From contig VFJS01000010.1 of the NCBI GenBank assembly GCA_009885955.1, positions 1 to 43,228 of the forward strand: 43,228 nt of DNA, given 5' to 3'. The notes beneath the pieces were generated by a model. That model worked only from the letters and a program-made list of their open reading frames with translations. It had not been told where the DNA came from and made no database searches. Of the stretch, positions 1 to 8,338 are shown piece after piece; position 1 is the first letter of the stretch, and each line of letters begins with the position of its first letter. Source of the DNA: Spirochaetia bacterium (GTDB lineage Bacteria; Spirochaetota; UBA4802; UBA5550). The translations under genes and the position numbers were made by a program.

Positions 1-117
1 CAGGCTGTTTTATCATCTTCCGAGTGAAAGACCAATTACTCGTGACGGATTTCCACCGACTGGTATTTTCAGCGCCTCGTGGCGCACCGGATAAACACTG
101 ATAAAAATGGAATAAAA

Positions 118-147
118 ATCCGTGAATATCTGTGTGAATCCGTGAGC
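118..147 (+). repeat. 30-nt interspersed repeat, left copy
   Basis: This 30-nt segment begins ATCCGTGAATATC and ends AATCCGTGAGC. It matches the reverse complement of 3090-3119 at 26 of 30 positions, so the two copies form an inverted pair around nadC-uvrB. Similar CCGTG-rich intergenic repeats are widespread in environmental bacteria. The rest of 1-201 holds no gene that I can support. Confidence 0.6.
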
Positions 148-201
148 TATTAATTGCTGAATAGTAAAATACATGGAGATAAAAATCAGTTCAGGCAGGA
201 A

Positions 202-1041
202 TCATAAAAACTTCATGGACATGTCAAAGGCCTTTACTGAATGGGTGAGGGCCCCGATGGATATATAGTCAATCTTCAGATCTTTAATGTTCTCTATCTT
301 CTCTTCATCCATGTTTCCCGATACCTCAATTTTAGCATTGCCATCAATCTTCTTCACTGCTTCTGCCATGAGGCGATAGTCCATGTTGTCAAGCATGATG
401 ATGTCAGCCCGGCTGATGAGGGCTTCCTCAACTTCGGCAAGATTGGAAGTTTCAACCTCTATCCTGTACCTGCTGCCGTGCGTTTTCCGTACCATGCCCA
501 CGGCTTTTCCTATACCGCCTGCGGCCTTTATGTGGTTGTCCTTGATCATCACCATGTCGTAGAGGCCGTACCGGTGGTTTGCGCCTCCGCCTGTTATTAC
601 CGAGTACTTGTCCAGAAGCCTGAAACCCGGCAGCGTCTTCCTGGTGTCGAGAATCATGACTCCGCTCTTCTTTACGATCCCGGAAAAATATGCGGCAGAT
701 GTAGCGATACCTGACATCCTCTGCATGAAATTGAGTACAATCCTCTCTCCTGCCAGGATGCTCTTTGTCGAACCGGAGACTTTAACCAGTTCATCACCGT
801 AATTAATTTCAGCGCCGTCATGGATGAGTGTTTTGACATTCACCGCAGCATCAATTTTTTCATAACAGAGCCCGGGAACTTTTTCTCCGCAGAAAATCCC
901 CTTCCCCTTGGACCGAATCACCGCGTCAGACCTTTCGGCGCCTGAAAATACTGCCTCCGATGTGACATCCCCGCTGCCGATGTCCTCCTCCAGCGCCAGG
1001 GATAACAATTTTTCAAGGCTGATAATTGTTTTATCATCCAT
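202..1041 (-). CDS. nadC: Nicotinate-nucleotide pyrophosphorylase (quinolinate phosphoribosyltransferase)
   Basis: This cytosolic enzyme condenses quinolinate with PRPP and decarboxylates it to nicotinate mononucleotide, the step that commits de novo NAD synthesis. The 279-residue length is normal for the family. Visible motifs are LDTRKTLPGFR, GGGANHRYGLYD, the metal/phosphate-binding MIKDNH, IEVET, IMLDN, EVSGN and the C-terminal SIGALTHS. The ATG at 1041 overlaps the end of uvrB by 8 bases, so the gene is probably translated by coupling with uvrB. NadA and NadB are not in the window. The assignment is secure. Confidence 0.97.
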   Translation of the reverse strand: MDDKTIISLEKLLSLALEEDIGSGDVTSEAVFSGAERSDAVIRSKGKGIFCGEKVPGLCYEKIDAAVNVKTLIHDGAEINYGDELVKVSGSTKSILAGERIVLNFMQRMSGIATSAAYFSGIVKKSGVMILDTRKTLPGFRLLDKYSVITGGGANHRYGLYDMVMIKDNHIKAAGGIGKAVGMVRKTHGSRYRIEVETSNLAEVEEALISRADIIMLDNMDYRLMAEAVKKIDGNAKIEVSGNMDEEKIENIKDLKIDYISIGALTHSVKAFDMSMKFL

Positions 1042-3061
1042 CTCTCTTACCGCTCTTTTTCACCCTTTTCATGATCTTTATCTTGTTTTCCACATCGATC
1101 ATCTGATCACGGAGAAGCGCCGCCTGTTCAAATTCCATATTCTCAGCAGCACTGAGCATATCCTCCTTCAGCCTGCCCATGTAGGCCTGAAGGTCCTCAA
1201 GGTTATTGGATCTGTATTCGGAGGAATAATCGCTCACCAGGCTCATAAACCTGTTTTCATTCTGATACTCCCTGTCAAGGATATCGATAATATCCTTTTT
1301 AATCGACAACGGAGAGATATTGTGCTCAATATTATACTTCGACTGTATCTCCCTTCTCCTGTCAGTCTCGTCAATGGCGGCTTTCATTGAATCGGTAATC
1401 CTGTCGGCATACATGATGACCATGCCGTTCAGGTTCCGCGCCGCGCGTCCGAATGTCTGGATAAGGGCCCTCTTTGACCGGAGAAAGCCCTCCTTATCGG
1501 CATCGAGTATCGCTACCAGGGAAACTTCCGGCAGATCCAGCCCCTCCCTGAGGAGGTTAATCCCCACGAGGCAGTCGAACTCCCCCTTCCGGAGATCGCC
1601 GATGATCTCCACACGTTCAAGGGTATTGATTTCCGAATGGAGGTACCTGGTCCTGATATTGTTGTCAGTGAAATATTTTGTCAGGTCCTCGGCCATCTTC
1701 TTGGTAAGTGTTGTTACAAGGACCCGTTCATTTATTTCAGCCCTTTCATTGATTGCGGCAATGAGGTCGTCAACCTGGTTTTTCGCCGGCCTGATGACCA
1801 CCGCGGGATCGAGAAGCCCCGTGGGCCGTATCACCTGCTCGGCAACCCGGCTGCTCCTTGAAAATTCGTAGTCGCCGGGCGTGGCCGAAACGAAGATGAC
1901 CTGGTTAATGATATTTTCAAACTCCTCGAAAAAGAGGGGCCTGTTGTCCAGCGCCGACGGCAGCCTGAACCCGTATTCCACGAGGTTCTCCTTTCTCGCC
2001 CTGTCTCCCTTGTACATGCCGTTTACCTGAGGTATGGACATATGGGACTCGTCTATGAACATGATGTAATTCTTTTTAAAATAATCAATGAGGCAGGCAG
2101 GCCGCTCGCCCGGCTTTCTCCTGGAAATGATCCTCGAGTAGTTTTCGATGCCGCTGCAGTACCCCATTTCAAGGAGCATCTCAATATCGTAGCGGGTCCT
2201 GGTCTCGAGCCTCTGGGCCTCAAGGAGTTTGCCGTCCCTCCTGAACACCGAGAGCCTTTCATTGAGCTCCTCTTCTATCATCTCCACCGTGGCCTTCATC
2301 TCGTCCATGGATGAGATGAAGTGTTTCGCGGGATAGATGTAGCAGTTCTCCACATTCTCAGTGACATTCCTGGTCACCGGGTGTATCCTTGATATAGTCT
2401 CCACCTCGTCGCCGAAAAATTCTATCCGGTAGGCATCGAGATGGAGGTAGGCAGGATAGATCTCAACGGTATCTCCCTTTACGGTAAATGTCCCCCGTAT
2501 GAAGGAAGTGTTGTTCCTCTCATAATATATTGATACGAGCCTTTTTAGCAATTCATCGCGTTCAATGGTGTCACCCCTGGAGAGACGTATATGAAATTTC
2601 TCATATTCCTCCGGGGTCCCCAGCCCGTAGATGCACGAGACCGACGACACAACGATGACGTCCCTTCTTTCCATGATGGACGACGTGGCCTTGAGCCTCA
2701 GCCTGTCGATTTCATCATTGATGGATGCGTCTTTTTCGATGTAGAGGTCCGATGAGACGACGTAAGCTTCGGGCTGATAGTAATCGTAGTATGACACGAA
2801 ATATTCCACGGCATTTTCCGGAAAAAATTCCCTGAATTCCCGGTAGAGCTGCGCTGCAAGGGTCTTGTTGTGAGTCAGCACCAGCGTGGGCTTCTGAACC
2901 TCTTCTATGACCCTGGCCATGGAAAAGGTCTTGCCGGAACCGGTAACACCGAGGAGCGTCTGGTACTTCTCACCCCGGGTTAAACCATCCACGAGAATAT
3001 TTACCGCGTCTTTCTGGGCATCGGATTCACTGAAACGGGAGACTATCTTGAATTTAGGCAT
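1034..3061 (-). CDS. uvrB: Excinuclease ABC subunit B
   Basis: UvrB is the damage-verification helicase of nucleotide excision repair and works with UvrA and UvrC. The 675-residue protein has Walker A GVTGSGKT (about residues 39-46), the beta-hairpin region YYDYYQPEAY, helicase motif FIDESH (about 340), FVSATPGDYE, motifs V/VI GINLLREGLDLPEVS and QTFGRAARN, and a C-terminal UVR motif (ENMEFEQAALLRDQM) that binds UvrC. The length and all motifs are intact. The ATG at 3061 has only a weak ribosome binding site. It is followed by nadC with an 8-base overlap. Confidence 0.98.
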   Translation of the reverse strand: MPKFKIVSRFSESDAQKDAVNILVDGLTRGEKYQTLLGVTGSGKTFSMARVIEEVQKPTLVLTHNKTLAAQLYREFREFFPENAVEYFVSYYDYYQPEAYVVSSDLYIEKDASINDEIDRLRLKATSSIMERRDVIVVSSVSCIYGLGTPEEYEKFHIRLSRGDTIERDELLKRLVSIYYERNNTSFIRGTFTVKGDTVEIYPAYLHLDAYRIEFFGDEVETISRIHPVTRNVTENVENCYIYPAKHFISSMDEMKATVEMIEEELNERLSVFRRDGKLLEAQRLETRTRYDIEMLLEMGYCSGIENYSRIISRRKPGERPACLIDYFKKNYIMFIDESHMSIPQVNGMYKGDRARKENLVEYGFRLPSALDNRPLFFEEFENIINQVIFVSATPGDYEFSRSSRVAEQVIRPTGLLDPAVVIRPAKNQVDDLIAAINERAEINERVLVTTLTKKMAEDLTKYFTDNNIRTRYLHSEINTLERVEIIGDLRKGEFDCLVGINLLREGLDLPEVSLVAILDADKEGFLRSKRALIQTFGRAARNLNGMVIMYADRITDSMKAAIDETDRRREIQSKYNIEHNISPLSIKKDIIDILDREYQNENRFMSLVSDYSSEYRSNNLEDLQAYMGRLKEDMLSAAENMEFEQAALLRDQMIDVENKIKIMKRVKKSGKRDG

Positions 3062-3089
3062 ATTATAGTAACTACCAAGTAATATATTT

Positions 3090-3119
3090 GCTCACGGATT
3101 AACATGGATGTTCACGGAT
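3090..3119 (-). repeat. 30-nt interspersed repeat, right copy
   Basis: This copy begins GCTCACGGATT on the plus strand and is the inverted partner (26/30) of 118-147. It lies just upstream of uvrB and could overlap its promoter. The remaining intergenic DNA to 3233 is AT-rich and holds nothing else that I recognise. Confidence 0.6.
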
Positions 3120-3233
3120 TTTTTTATAAATTTTCAATATCGTTATGGTAAACTTTCTTTATTAATATCAGGTTTATTTCCAAAATTCAATAACAAGCCA
3201 AATTAAAAAATTTCTTAAGCGAAGGCGGCTTCT

Positions 3234-3449
3234 TCAGACATCCTTATATTTCCTGAAATTTGATACAAGACCTAAAAAGGAATCAGGTTTATATTTATTA
3301 AAAACGTCTCCATCTACATAAACATAATCAAAATGCATTTTCCTCTGCGATTGATTAATGTCATCACACCATTTTTTCAGGCGTGCCATTTTTAACGGGA
3401 CATCAAATGCTGTTGTACGAATAGAGACGCTAAAAACCATATTCACCGG
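3234..3449 (-). pseudogene. C-terminal remnant of a type III restriction/DEAD-box helicase subunit
   Basis: About 65 codons ending in VSNFRKYKDV resemble the extreme C-terminus of type III restriction (Res) or DEAD/DEAH helicase proteins. The similar part is the run DVPLKMARLKKWCDDIN followed by FDYVYVDGDVFNKYKP and a final SFLGLVSNFRKYK. Those proteins are usually many hundreds of residues long, so this is a relic. The frame has an ATG at 3455, but the similarity begins near residue 8 and everything upstream belongs to the DUF2845 gene. The relic may therefore have been cut when that gene arrived. Family recognition is from memory of the motif, with no search run. Confidence 0.5.
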
Positions 3450-3993
3450 TATCAATCTTTACGAGGGAGCCGTTCTCAAAGGTTAAATACCGAAGAAACC
3501 TTGTGCCCCCAAGATTATATAGGTAACGTTCGCGTTCAACTTTTTCCTGAACACATCTCCATTCAAGCCAATCCGGACCGCCGGTAAATGACGGGACGGC
3601 AATTGTCCGCTGTACAGTAAATCCTTCAAAAGTATATGTTGTAATTTCCTGCTCCGGTGGAAGCCATGTAAAAATCGATGCATGATCATGTTTTTCACCA
3701 AACCGGTATTTTTCATCCCGGTTGACATTGAGCGACAGGGTCGTGGTATACATGTCATACATCCATCCTCTATACGTTGATTTCGCGCTGGAAATGATAT
3801 ACCGCTGGTGCTTAACAACTTCAAAATTACTTTTTTGAATATCATTCGGCTCACCGCACTTTTTTAACACTTCATAGCGGGAAGCGCCAAGATCAATGAG
3901 GTAAGTGCCGCAGCGGATTGAATTATAGGTAATTGGAGAAAGGGGGATGGAAATGAGACATAGGAAAGAGACAATTAGAAATGTTCGGTACAT
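3430..3993 (-). CDS. DUF2845-like exported protein
   Basis: This predicted periplasmic protein of 187 residues has an N-terminal hydrophobic signal (YRTFLIVSFLCLISIPLS). The ordered motif IDLGASRYEVLKKCGEP, followed by beta-rich sequence and a C-terminal FENGSLVKIDTGEYGF, matches the DUF2845 family as I know it. I chose the ATG at 3993 over 4005 because GGAG lies about 7 bases upstream of it. The function of the family is unknown. The 3' end overlaps the frame of the restriction-subunit relic by about 20 bases. Confidence 0.65.
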   Translation of the reverse strand: MYRTFLIVSFLCLISIPLSPITYNSIRCGTYLIDLGASRYEVLKKCGEPNDIQKSNFEVVKHQRYIISSAKSTYRGWMYDMYTTTLSLNVNRDEKYRFGEKHDHASIFTWLPPEQEITTYTFEGFTVQRTIAVPSFTGGPDWLEWRCVQEKVERERYLYNLGGTRFLRYLTFENGSLVKIDTGEYGF

Positions 3994-4242
3994 TTTGGTC
4001 TCCATGACTGTTAAGATAAACTTGAAGATTTAATTAAAAAAAATATCTCATCCAACTAAAGGCCACTCTTTATCATATTCTTCCCCGTGTTTCATTATTC
4101 GAGAGAATGTCAGATTTTGGGGCTGTTGCCAAATGCCTCATGTAAATTCACCTTTCCCTGACCATTATCCAGGATAGGCATAGGAAAATTCCAGAGTTTA
4201 ATAAGTTCAAAGTTATAAATTTTGTCTTTATGTCGTTCTCAT
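3994..4242. other. Intergenic segment without a supported gene
   Basis: No gene can be supported here. A short minus-strand reading frame (about 4048-4125) gives FSRIMKHGEEYDKEW before a stop, which looks like the tail of a longer lost protein, but I cannot name it. Confidence 0.4.
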
Positions 4243-5532
4243 TCATTTTACTTTCACCTGGCCGTTCATGAGCATGGGGAGGAGAAAGTCGCGAAGAGAG
4301 GAGAGCTGTTTATTTTCGAGCTCGATTCTATTCTGTTTCTCAAAAGAAGGATTAATTGCTTTTTGATACTTTTTCAAGATTTCATTTTCTGGTTTAATAA
4401 TTTTTAAAGAATATAAGTCTTCTTTTGTAATAGAACCAAAAGTTGTACCATCAACATTACGTCTGTCAAATATTTGCTTAAGGTTTATCATTACCCCCCA
4501 AAGATAGGTAATGCAATTTCCCTGACTATTTAGAGCCGCAAGACCACGTCCAATGCAACAATTTTCATTTGCAATATTCAAAGTACCTACCGGTGCTCGT
4601 ACACTCAGCAAAATATCGCCTTTTTTTGCAAAACGGGTTGGTTGGGTTGTGTATTGTCGAATAGTCGGAAAACGATTACCGAAATCAGTACACCCTTGAA
4701 AGAATATCATTCCTTCGTTGTTTTCATTATAGGATTCACCAGGCGGGGATTGTCCCATAGTTATGTTTGCAATGTCACTTAAATCTCCAACCCCCCACCC
4801 CGCCGGAATTTCCCGTTTCAACTCCGCATTCCATACCATCTTCCCACCGCTGGATTTGTAGGGCTTGACTTCGGCAGGCTCAGTCCGGCGACCGTTTTTA
4901 TCGGGCTTGCCCTGAGCGCCCGTGCTGAGCGGAGTCGAAGTAAAGTCGAAGGGAAAATCAAACTGCACAAACCAGTAGTCGTACAGCGTTTTTGCCATTG
5001 TTTCCAGTTCGGCATTGATGCGGTTGTTGAGTTCGATTTTGGCATCGAGGGCGGAGAGGACGGCGGCGATTTTCTGTTGTGTAGTAACATTTTCTGGTAT
5101 TAATACTTGAAAATCTTCAATGCTACTTTTTGAAACTTCTTTAAATGTTGTACCACTGCCTAATTTGTTTATATCGGCAATTTTGATTTTTAAGTAATAA
5201 TACAAAAACTCAGAATCAATTTTACTTTTATCTGGTATAATATTTTTGAAACCTTGATTAGTGCATAAATCAGTTGCTGCTATTGATAATAAACCAATTG
5301 GTGCTCTACTTGACAAAAGAATTGTTCCTTTTGGAACCATAGCAGCTGAACAGCTATCAAAGCCAGCTTTTGTAATTTTTCTTTCACCACGTGTTATATA
5401 TCTTATATTTTGATTGGATAAATCCTTAGGAGTTATCCAAATAATATCTCCGTCATAAAATTCGGGATTTGATGTTGATGGTGTAGAGCCATTTTTCACA
5501 ATAGCAATTTCTTTTATTTTCATTTTAATCAT
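4243..5532 (-). CDS. hsdS: Type I restriction-modification specificity subunit
   Basis: HsdS recognises the bipartite target for HsdM and HsdR. The 429-residue protein has two target-recognition domains in tandem (about residues 1-190 and 235-429). Each ends in a conserved helix: QQKIAAVLSALDAKIELNNR in the first and LSSLRDFLLPMLMNGQV in the second. Typical SSRAPIG and SVRAPVGTL motifs are present. It overlaps the upstream reading frame by 8 bases, with a GGGGAGTG ribosome binding site before the ATG at 5532. A 74-base palindromic repeat is inserted in frame in the linker between the halves (residues about 198-222). No complete hsdM or hsdR is nearby, so it is an orphan unless served in trans. 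Confidence 0.9.
   Translation of the reverse strand: MIKMKIKEIAIVKNGSTPSTSNPEFYDGDIIWITPKDLSNQNIRYITRGERKITKAGFDSCSAAMVPKGTILLSSRAPIGLLSIAATDLCTNQGFKNIIPDKSKIDSEFLYYYLKIKIADINKLGSGTTFKEVSKSSIEDFQVLIPENVTTQQKIAAVLSALDAKIELNNRINAELETMAKTLYDYWFVQFDFPFDFTSTPLSTGAQGKPDKNGRRTEPAEVKPYKSSGGKMVWNAELKREIPAGWGVGDLSDIANITMGQSPPGESYNENNEGMIFFQGCTDFGNRFPTIRQYTTQPTRFAKKGDILLSVRAPVGTLNIANENCCIGRGLAALNSQGNCITYLWGVMINLKQIFDRRNVDGTTFGSITKEDLYSLKIIKPENEILKKYQKAINPSFEKQNRIELENKQLSSLRDFLLPMLMNGQVKVK
4868..4941. repeat. Palindromic interspersed repeat inserted in frame in hsdS
   Basis: The left arm ACTTCGGCAGGCTCAG (4868-4883) and right arm CTGAGCGGAGTCGAAGT (4925-4941) are imperfect inverted repeats with the GCTCAG/CTGAGC and ACTTCG/CGAAGT signatures of a small element found between genes in many bacteria. 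Here it lies inside hsdS and stays open, adding about 25 residues (STPLSTGAQGKPDKN and onwards) to the inter-domain linker. Confidence 0.75.
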
Positions 5533-5935
5533 ACTTCACTCCCCCAACCAACTGCTTCTTAACCTCCACACCTTTTGCTGTCAGCCGGTATTTCTGTGTA
5601 GGGCTTTTCGGTGAATCTGACTGTGTCATTTCAATAAATTCTCCATTTAATGCCGGTAACAGATATTGCTTTCGGAAGTGCTCATCATTCTTCAAATCCA
5701 GTTTTTCCCGTAATTCAGATCTGCTCATTTCTCCGGAAAGAGTGAAAATAATTTTTTTTACTTCCGTGGTTACTTCCGTTGTAACATGAGGGGTGACATG
5801 GGGGCTGACTTCTTCGTAATCCTCGGCAAAAGGAAATGCCACTTCAATAAAATGTTCACTCAGTTTAAAAATATTCTGCTCATATACTTTTAATATCCTG
5901 TTCATTCCGGAGCCGATATGTTCCACTAAATCCAT
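5525..5935 (-). pseudogene. C-terminal remnant of an AlbA_2/HATPase_c_4 (RecG-like) ATP-binding protein
   Basis: These 136 residues begin with EHIGSGMNRILKVY, which matches the end of the HATPase_c_4 region of AlbA_2-type putative DNA-binding proteins. They continue with the family's typical linker of repeated V-T-P/T-E units (VTPHVTTEVTTEV) and a winged-helix tail. Full proteins run to about 400-500 residues with an N-terminal AlbA_2 domain, which is missing here. A stop codon lies five codons upstream of the ATG, and no clear ribosome binding site is seen. It overlaps hsdS by 8 bases, so it may still be translated and couple HsdS translation. Such proteins are often embedded in type I restriction operons. 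Confidence 0.65.
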
Positions 5936-5954
5936 ATCTTTGTTAAGTTACTTT

Positions 5955-6992
5955 TCATTCTTCCCCCCCGCCAACTGTTTCTTTATCTATTGAAACATCA
6001 AAACTTTCAAACAGCTCATGCAGTTTCCGCTGAAGTTGTTTTTTGTCCGGCAGTTTAAGTGTGTAATCGGCGATTTTAGCGGGAGACAATGACCGGCTTA
6101 AAGCGTATTCAACCACTTCATCGTCCTTGCCTTTGCAGAGCAACACGCCGATACTCGGGTTTTCGTGAGGCTTCTTGACATCACGGTCAAGCGCTTCAAG
6201 ATAGAAATTGACTTTGCCAAGATACTCAGGTTTAAAATCTGTGATTTTAAGTTCACAAGCCACGAGGCACTGAAGCTCACGGTGAAAAAACAACAGATCA
6301 ATAAAGTAGTCGTGCATGCCCACCTGGACTTTGTATTCCTCGCCGATAAAAAGAAAGTCCCTGCCGAGTTCCAGAATGAAGAGCTTCAGGTTTTTAATAA
6401 GTCCCTTTTGAAATTCGCTTTCGTTGTGATCGTCAGGTAAGCCCAAAAATTCAAAAACATAACTGTCCCTGAAAACAGTCTGTATTTTATTTTCCATACC
6501 GCCCGCAACAATTTCATTTTTGTTTGAAAGCATGGTTCGTTCAAAAACCGCGGCATCCAACTGGCGTTCCAGTTCGCGGGAAGAATATTTCTCTTTTACC
6601 GACAAAGCTATATAAAAAAGTCTTTCTTCGGCGGTTTTTGTCTTGGATAAAATAAGCAGATGATTGGTCCAGCTTAATTGTGTCAGCGGTGCTGACACAA
6701 TTTCAGATTCCATGTAGGCTTCATAAAACTGCCTCATCCGGTACAGATTGCGTCTGTTGAATCCCCTGTAATCAGGGCCATGGGAAGAAAGATAATAAGC
6801 AAGCTGATCTATCGCTTTATCTCCCCACCGCGATTCGACAAGCTGCCGACTGATATATGCCCCGATGTTCCAGTATAACATAATCAACTCAGAGTTGACT
6901 GATTTCAACGCATCGTTGCGGGACTTATCAATGATCTTTTTTACTTCAGAAAATTGTTTGATAGTATCAGGCTGATTATTGTTAGCCTTCAT
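5955..6992 (-). CDS. YhcG family PD-(D/E)XK nuclease (DUF1016)
   Basis: The 345-residue protein has the two-part structure of the YhcG/DUF1016 family. The N-terminal region (about 1-160) contains ELIMLYWNIGAYISRQ and FNRRNLYRMRQFY. The C-terminal nuclease fold (about 180-330) contains EEYKVQVGMHDYFIDLLFFH and VACELK, which supply the D and ExK of a PD-(D/E)XK active site. The family is frequent inside type I restriction operons and is thought to act on DNA. It appears full length. Its ATG overlaps the hsdM relic by 11 bases, which shows the old operon order hsdM-yhcG. It is followed after 19 bases by the AlbA-like remnant. Confidence 0.88.
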   Translation of the reverse strand: MKANNNQPDTIKQFSEVKKIIDKSRNDALKSVNSELIMLYWNIGAYISRQLVESRWGDKAIDQLAYYLSSHGPDYRGFNRRNLYRMRQFYEAYMESEIVSAPLTQLSWTNHLLILSKTKTAEERLFYIALSVKEKYSSRELERQLDAAVFERTMLSNKNEIVAGGMENKIQTVFRDSYVFEFLGLPDDHNESEFQKGLIKNLKLFILELGRDFLFIGEEYKVQVGMHDYFIDLLFFHRELQCLVACELKITDFKPEYLGKVNFYLEALDRDVKKPHENPSIGVLLCKGKDDEVVEYALSRSLSPAKIADYTLKLPDKKQLQRKLHELFESFDVSIDKETVGGGEE

Positions 6993-7140
6993 ACGTCAAC
7001 CCCGCCAACTGCTTCTTAATCTCTTTCTCCAAATCCCTTGACTCTCCAAATAGTTTATCCAGATTAGATTTAAAACCGTTCATTGGTAAAATCTTCAACA
7101 GCTTTGTGCACGGCTGTGATTTTGAGACGATTCCCTCCAT
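6982..7140 (-). pseudogene. C-terminal remnant of the type I methyltransferase subunit HsdM
   Basis: The last 52 codons of a lost gene end in LFGESRDLEKEIKKQ followed by LAGLTYEG. The acidic/basic helix and the G-x-x-Y-E ending resemble the usual HsdM C-terminus. The stop overlaps the yhcG start by 11 bases, as expected of an intact operon end. No SAM-binding or NPPY motif exists anywhere near, so the catalytic part is gone. Its reading frame is continuous with the upstream PIN fusion gene except for a TAA and four codons. The identification rests on motif memory and operon position. Confidence 0.55.
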
Positions 7141-7152
7141 AAAATTAACCGT

Positions 7153-7791
7153 TTATTTATTTTCTAATTCCTTTGCCGCATTAAAAATGTCATCTAAAGA
7201 TTTCCCCTCCCATAGATGAGTTTGCCATTCGGTGTAATCAAAAGGTTCACGTTTTATAAGCATGATAAATTTCTCTGCGTCAACCAATCCAAGAGTGTCT
7301 CTTAAAGTTTTCATTCCTTCAGTTTTAATTAATGTTTCACTTCTCATTTTTTCCCTCCTCGGAAATTTTAAAACAAAATGTACGGGGTTTATTACCGTAA
7401 TCGCTTCATAATCGGATTTCAACATTTTTTTATCGGTAGTTAATAGATGATCTGCTTTGGCATAAAGAGCGCTTGCGGCATGCAGCGAGTCTTTCGCTTT
7501 TAAACCAGTCGTTTGTTGTATCCGATTTGCATTAATTCGTATTTCCTCCAGCGCCGGGACATAAATTCCGGCAATTTTCTTCCATTCGCGTATTGATTCT
7601 TTTTGCTCAACAAAGGGATTGACGTTGTTCTCAAAATCAAGAATAAAAGACCAGACAAGAATCAGATTCCCCTGCTTTATCAATTCCTGAATATATATTT
7701 TAGCTTCAGTTTCAAGTCTTACGGTTTCCTCATTCTGAGTGTCGTAGGGCCTGTTAAAACAACAATTATCAAGAGAAATAGTTTTAATCAT
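7153..7791 (-). CDS. PIN-domain toxin fused to its small downstream partner
   Basis: Residues 1-145 are a PIN-type ribonuclease: LDNCCFNRP at the N-terminus, LVWSF, then KAKDSLHAASALYAKAD and LTTDKKM with the usual acidic residues. Residues 149-212 (MRSETLIKTEGMK through SLDDIFNAAKELENK) are homologous to the separate 67-residue protein at 42842-43045. The PIN half is homologous to 42408-42842 (shared LVWSF, RIQ, KD-LHxA, LT-D, NP). The joint carries a perfect Shine-Dalgarno, GAGGAGGG (7353-7360), five bases before an internal ATG at 7347. The small partner may therefore also be made alone. Toxin-first gene order and the antitoxin role are inferred. The start ATGATTAA overlaps the hsdR relic. 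Confidence 0.75.
   Translation of the reverse strand: MIKTISLDNCCFNRPYDTQNEETVRLETEAKIYIQELIKQGNLILVWSFILDFENNVNPFVEQKESIREWKKIAGIYVPALEEIRINANRIQQTTGLKAKDSLHAASALYAKADHLLTTDKKMLKSDYEAITVINPVHFVLKFPRREKMRSETLIKTEGMKTLRDTLGLVDAEKFIMLIKREPFDYTEWQTHLWEGKSLDDIFNAAKELENK
7353..7360 (-). promoter_or_regulatory. Internal Shine-Dalgarno inside the PIN fusion gene
   Basis: On the minus strand GAGGAGGG lies five bases before the ATG at 7347, inside the codons that join the two halves. It is the strongest ribosome binding site in this neighbourhood and is explained best as the original start signal of a once separate partner gene. Confidence 0.7.
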
Positions 7792-8212
7792 GATTATTCG
7801 GCTTTTTAACTTCTATGAAAGCAAGGGGCATTCCATTTATAAGGAGAGTAATATCCGGCCTGAATTCATCATCACCATTTTTATATGTCAGTTCAGTGAC
7901 TATGTGAAATGAATTGTTATTAAAATTTTTGAAGTCTATCAGCTTGACTCCGGAGCTTGCTATAAGCATTTGGTAGAATGTTTTTCCCAGGTCGTCGTTA
8001 TCTAAACAAAGCGAGATATCTTCCAGCAGCCGTTTTGTATCGATATCTGGATCTTCAGGGTTGATCCGCTTAATGGTTTCTTCAAAAATATCAGTGAAAA
8101 TATTAGTATTATCATCTCTTGTTGTGTTTGAAAGAGATAAATAATCATAACCTAATCTGTTAAGGTGAAGGATTGCTGGTATTTTTACTCTTGTGTTTTC
8201 GTTAAAACTCAT
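7784..8212 (-). pseudogene. N-terminal remnant of the type I restriction subunit HsdR
   Basis: The 142 residues match the HSDR_N nuclease domain of type I restriction subunits. The decisive stretch is DEFRPDITLLINGMPLAFIE followed by VKKPNN, containing the D and the ExK of the PD-(D/E)XK cleavage site. Complete HsdR proteins run to about 1000 residues with a DEAD-box translocase, all of which is absent. The frame stops at the ATG of the PIN fusion gene (ATGATTAA overlap). The restriction enzyme cannot be functional. AGGAG lies about 13 bases before the ATG at 8212. Confidence 0.85.
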
Positions 8213-8338
8213 TTTGTAATAATTCGCTCCTGATAATCATACTTACAATTTATATGAAAATAGTACAATCATTTATTCCTTTTGCGCATCACACGGACGT
8301 GGCGCAATATTGGGGAAGGGATTATTACAAAAAGTCCT
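8213..8338. other. Intergenic segment between hsdR relic and PIN toxin gene
   Basis: AT-rich, with no gene. It must hold the promoter of the hsdR-relic transcript, but I cannot fix -35/-10 boxes with confidence. Confidence 0.4.

Noticed and set aside
3430-3455. 3234-3455 as a complete small gene with its own start
   Set aside because: The first residues have no similarity and lie in the DUF2845 coding end, there is no ribosome binding site, and the remaining sequence looks like the tail of a large enzyme.
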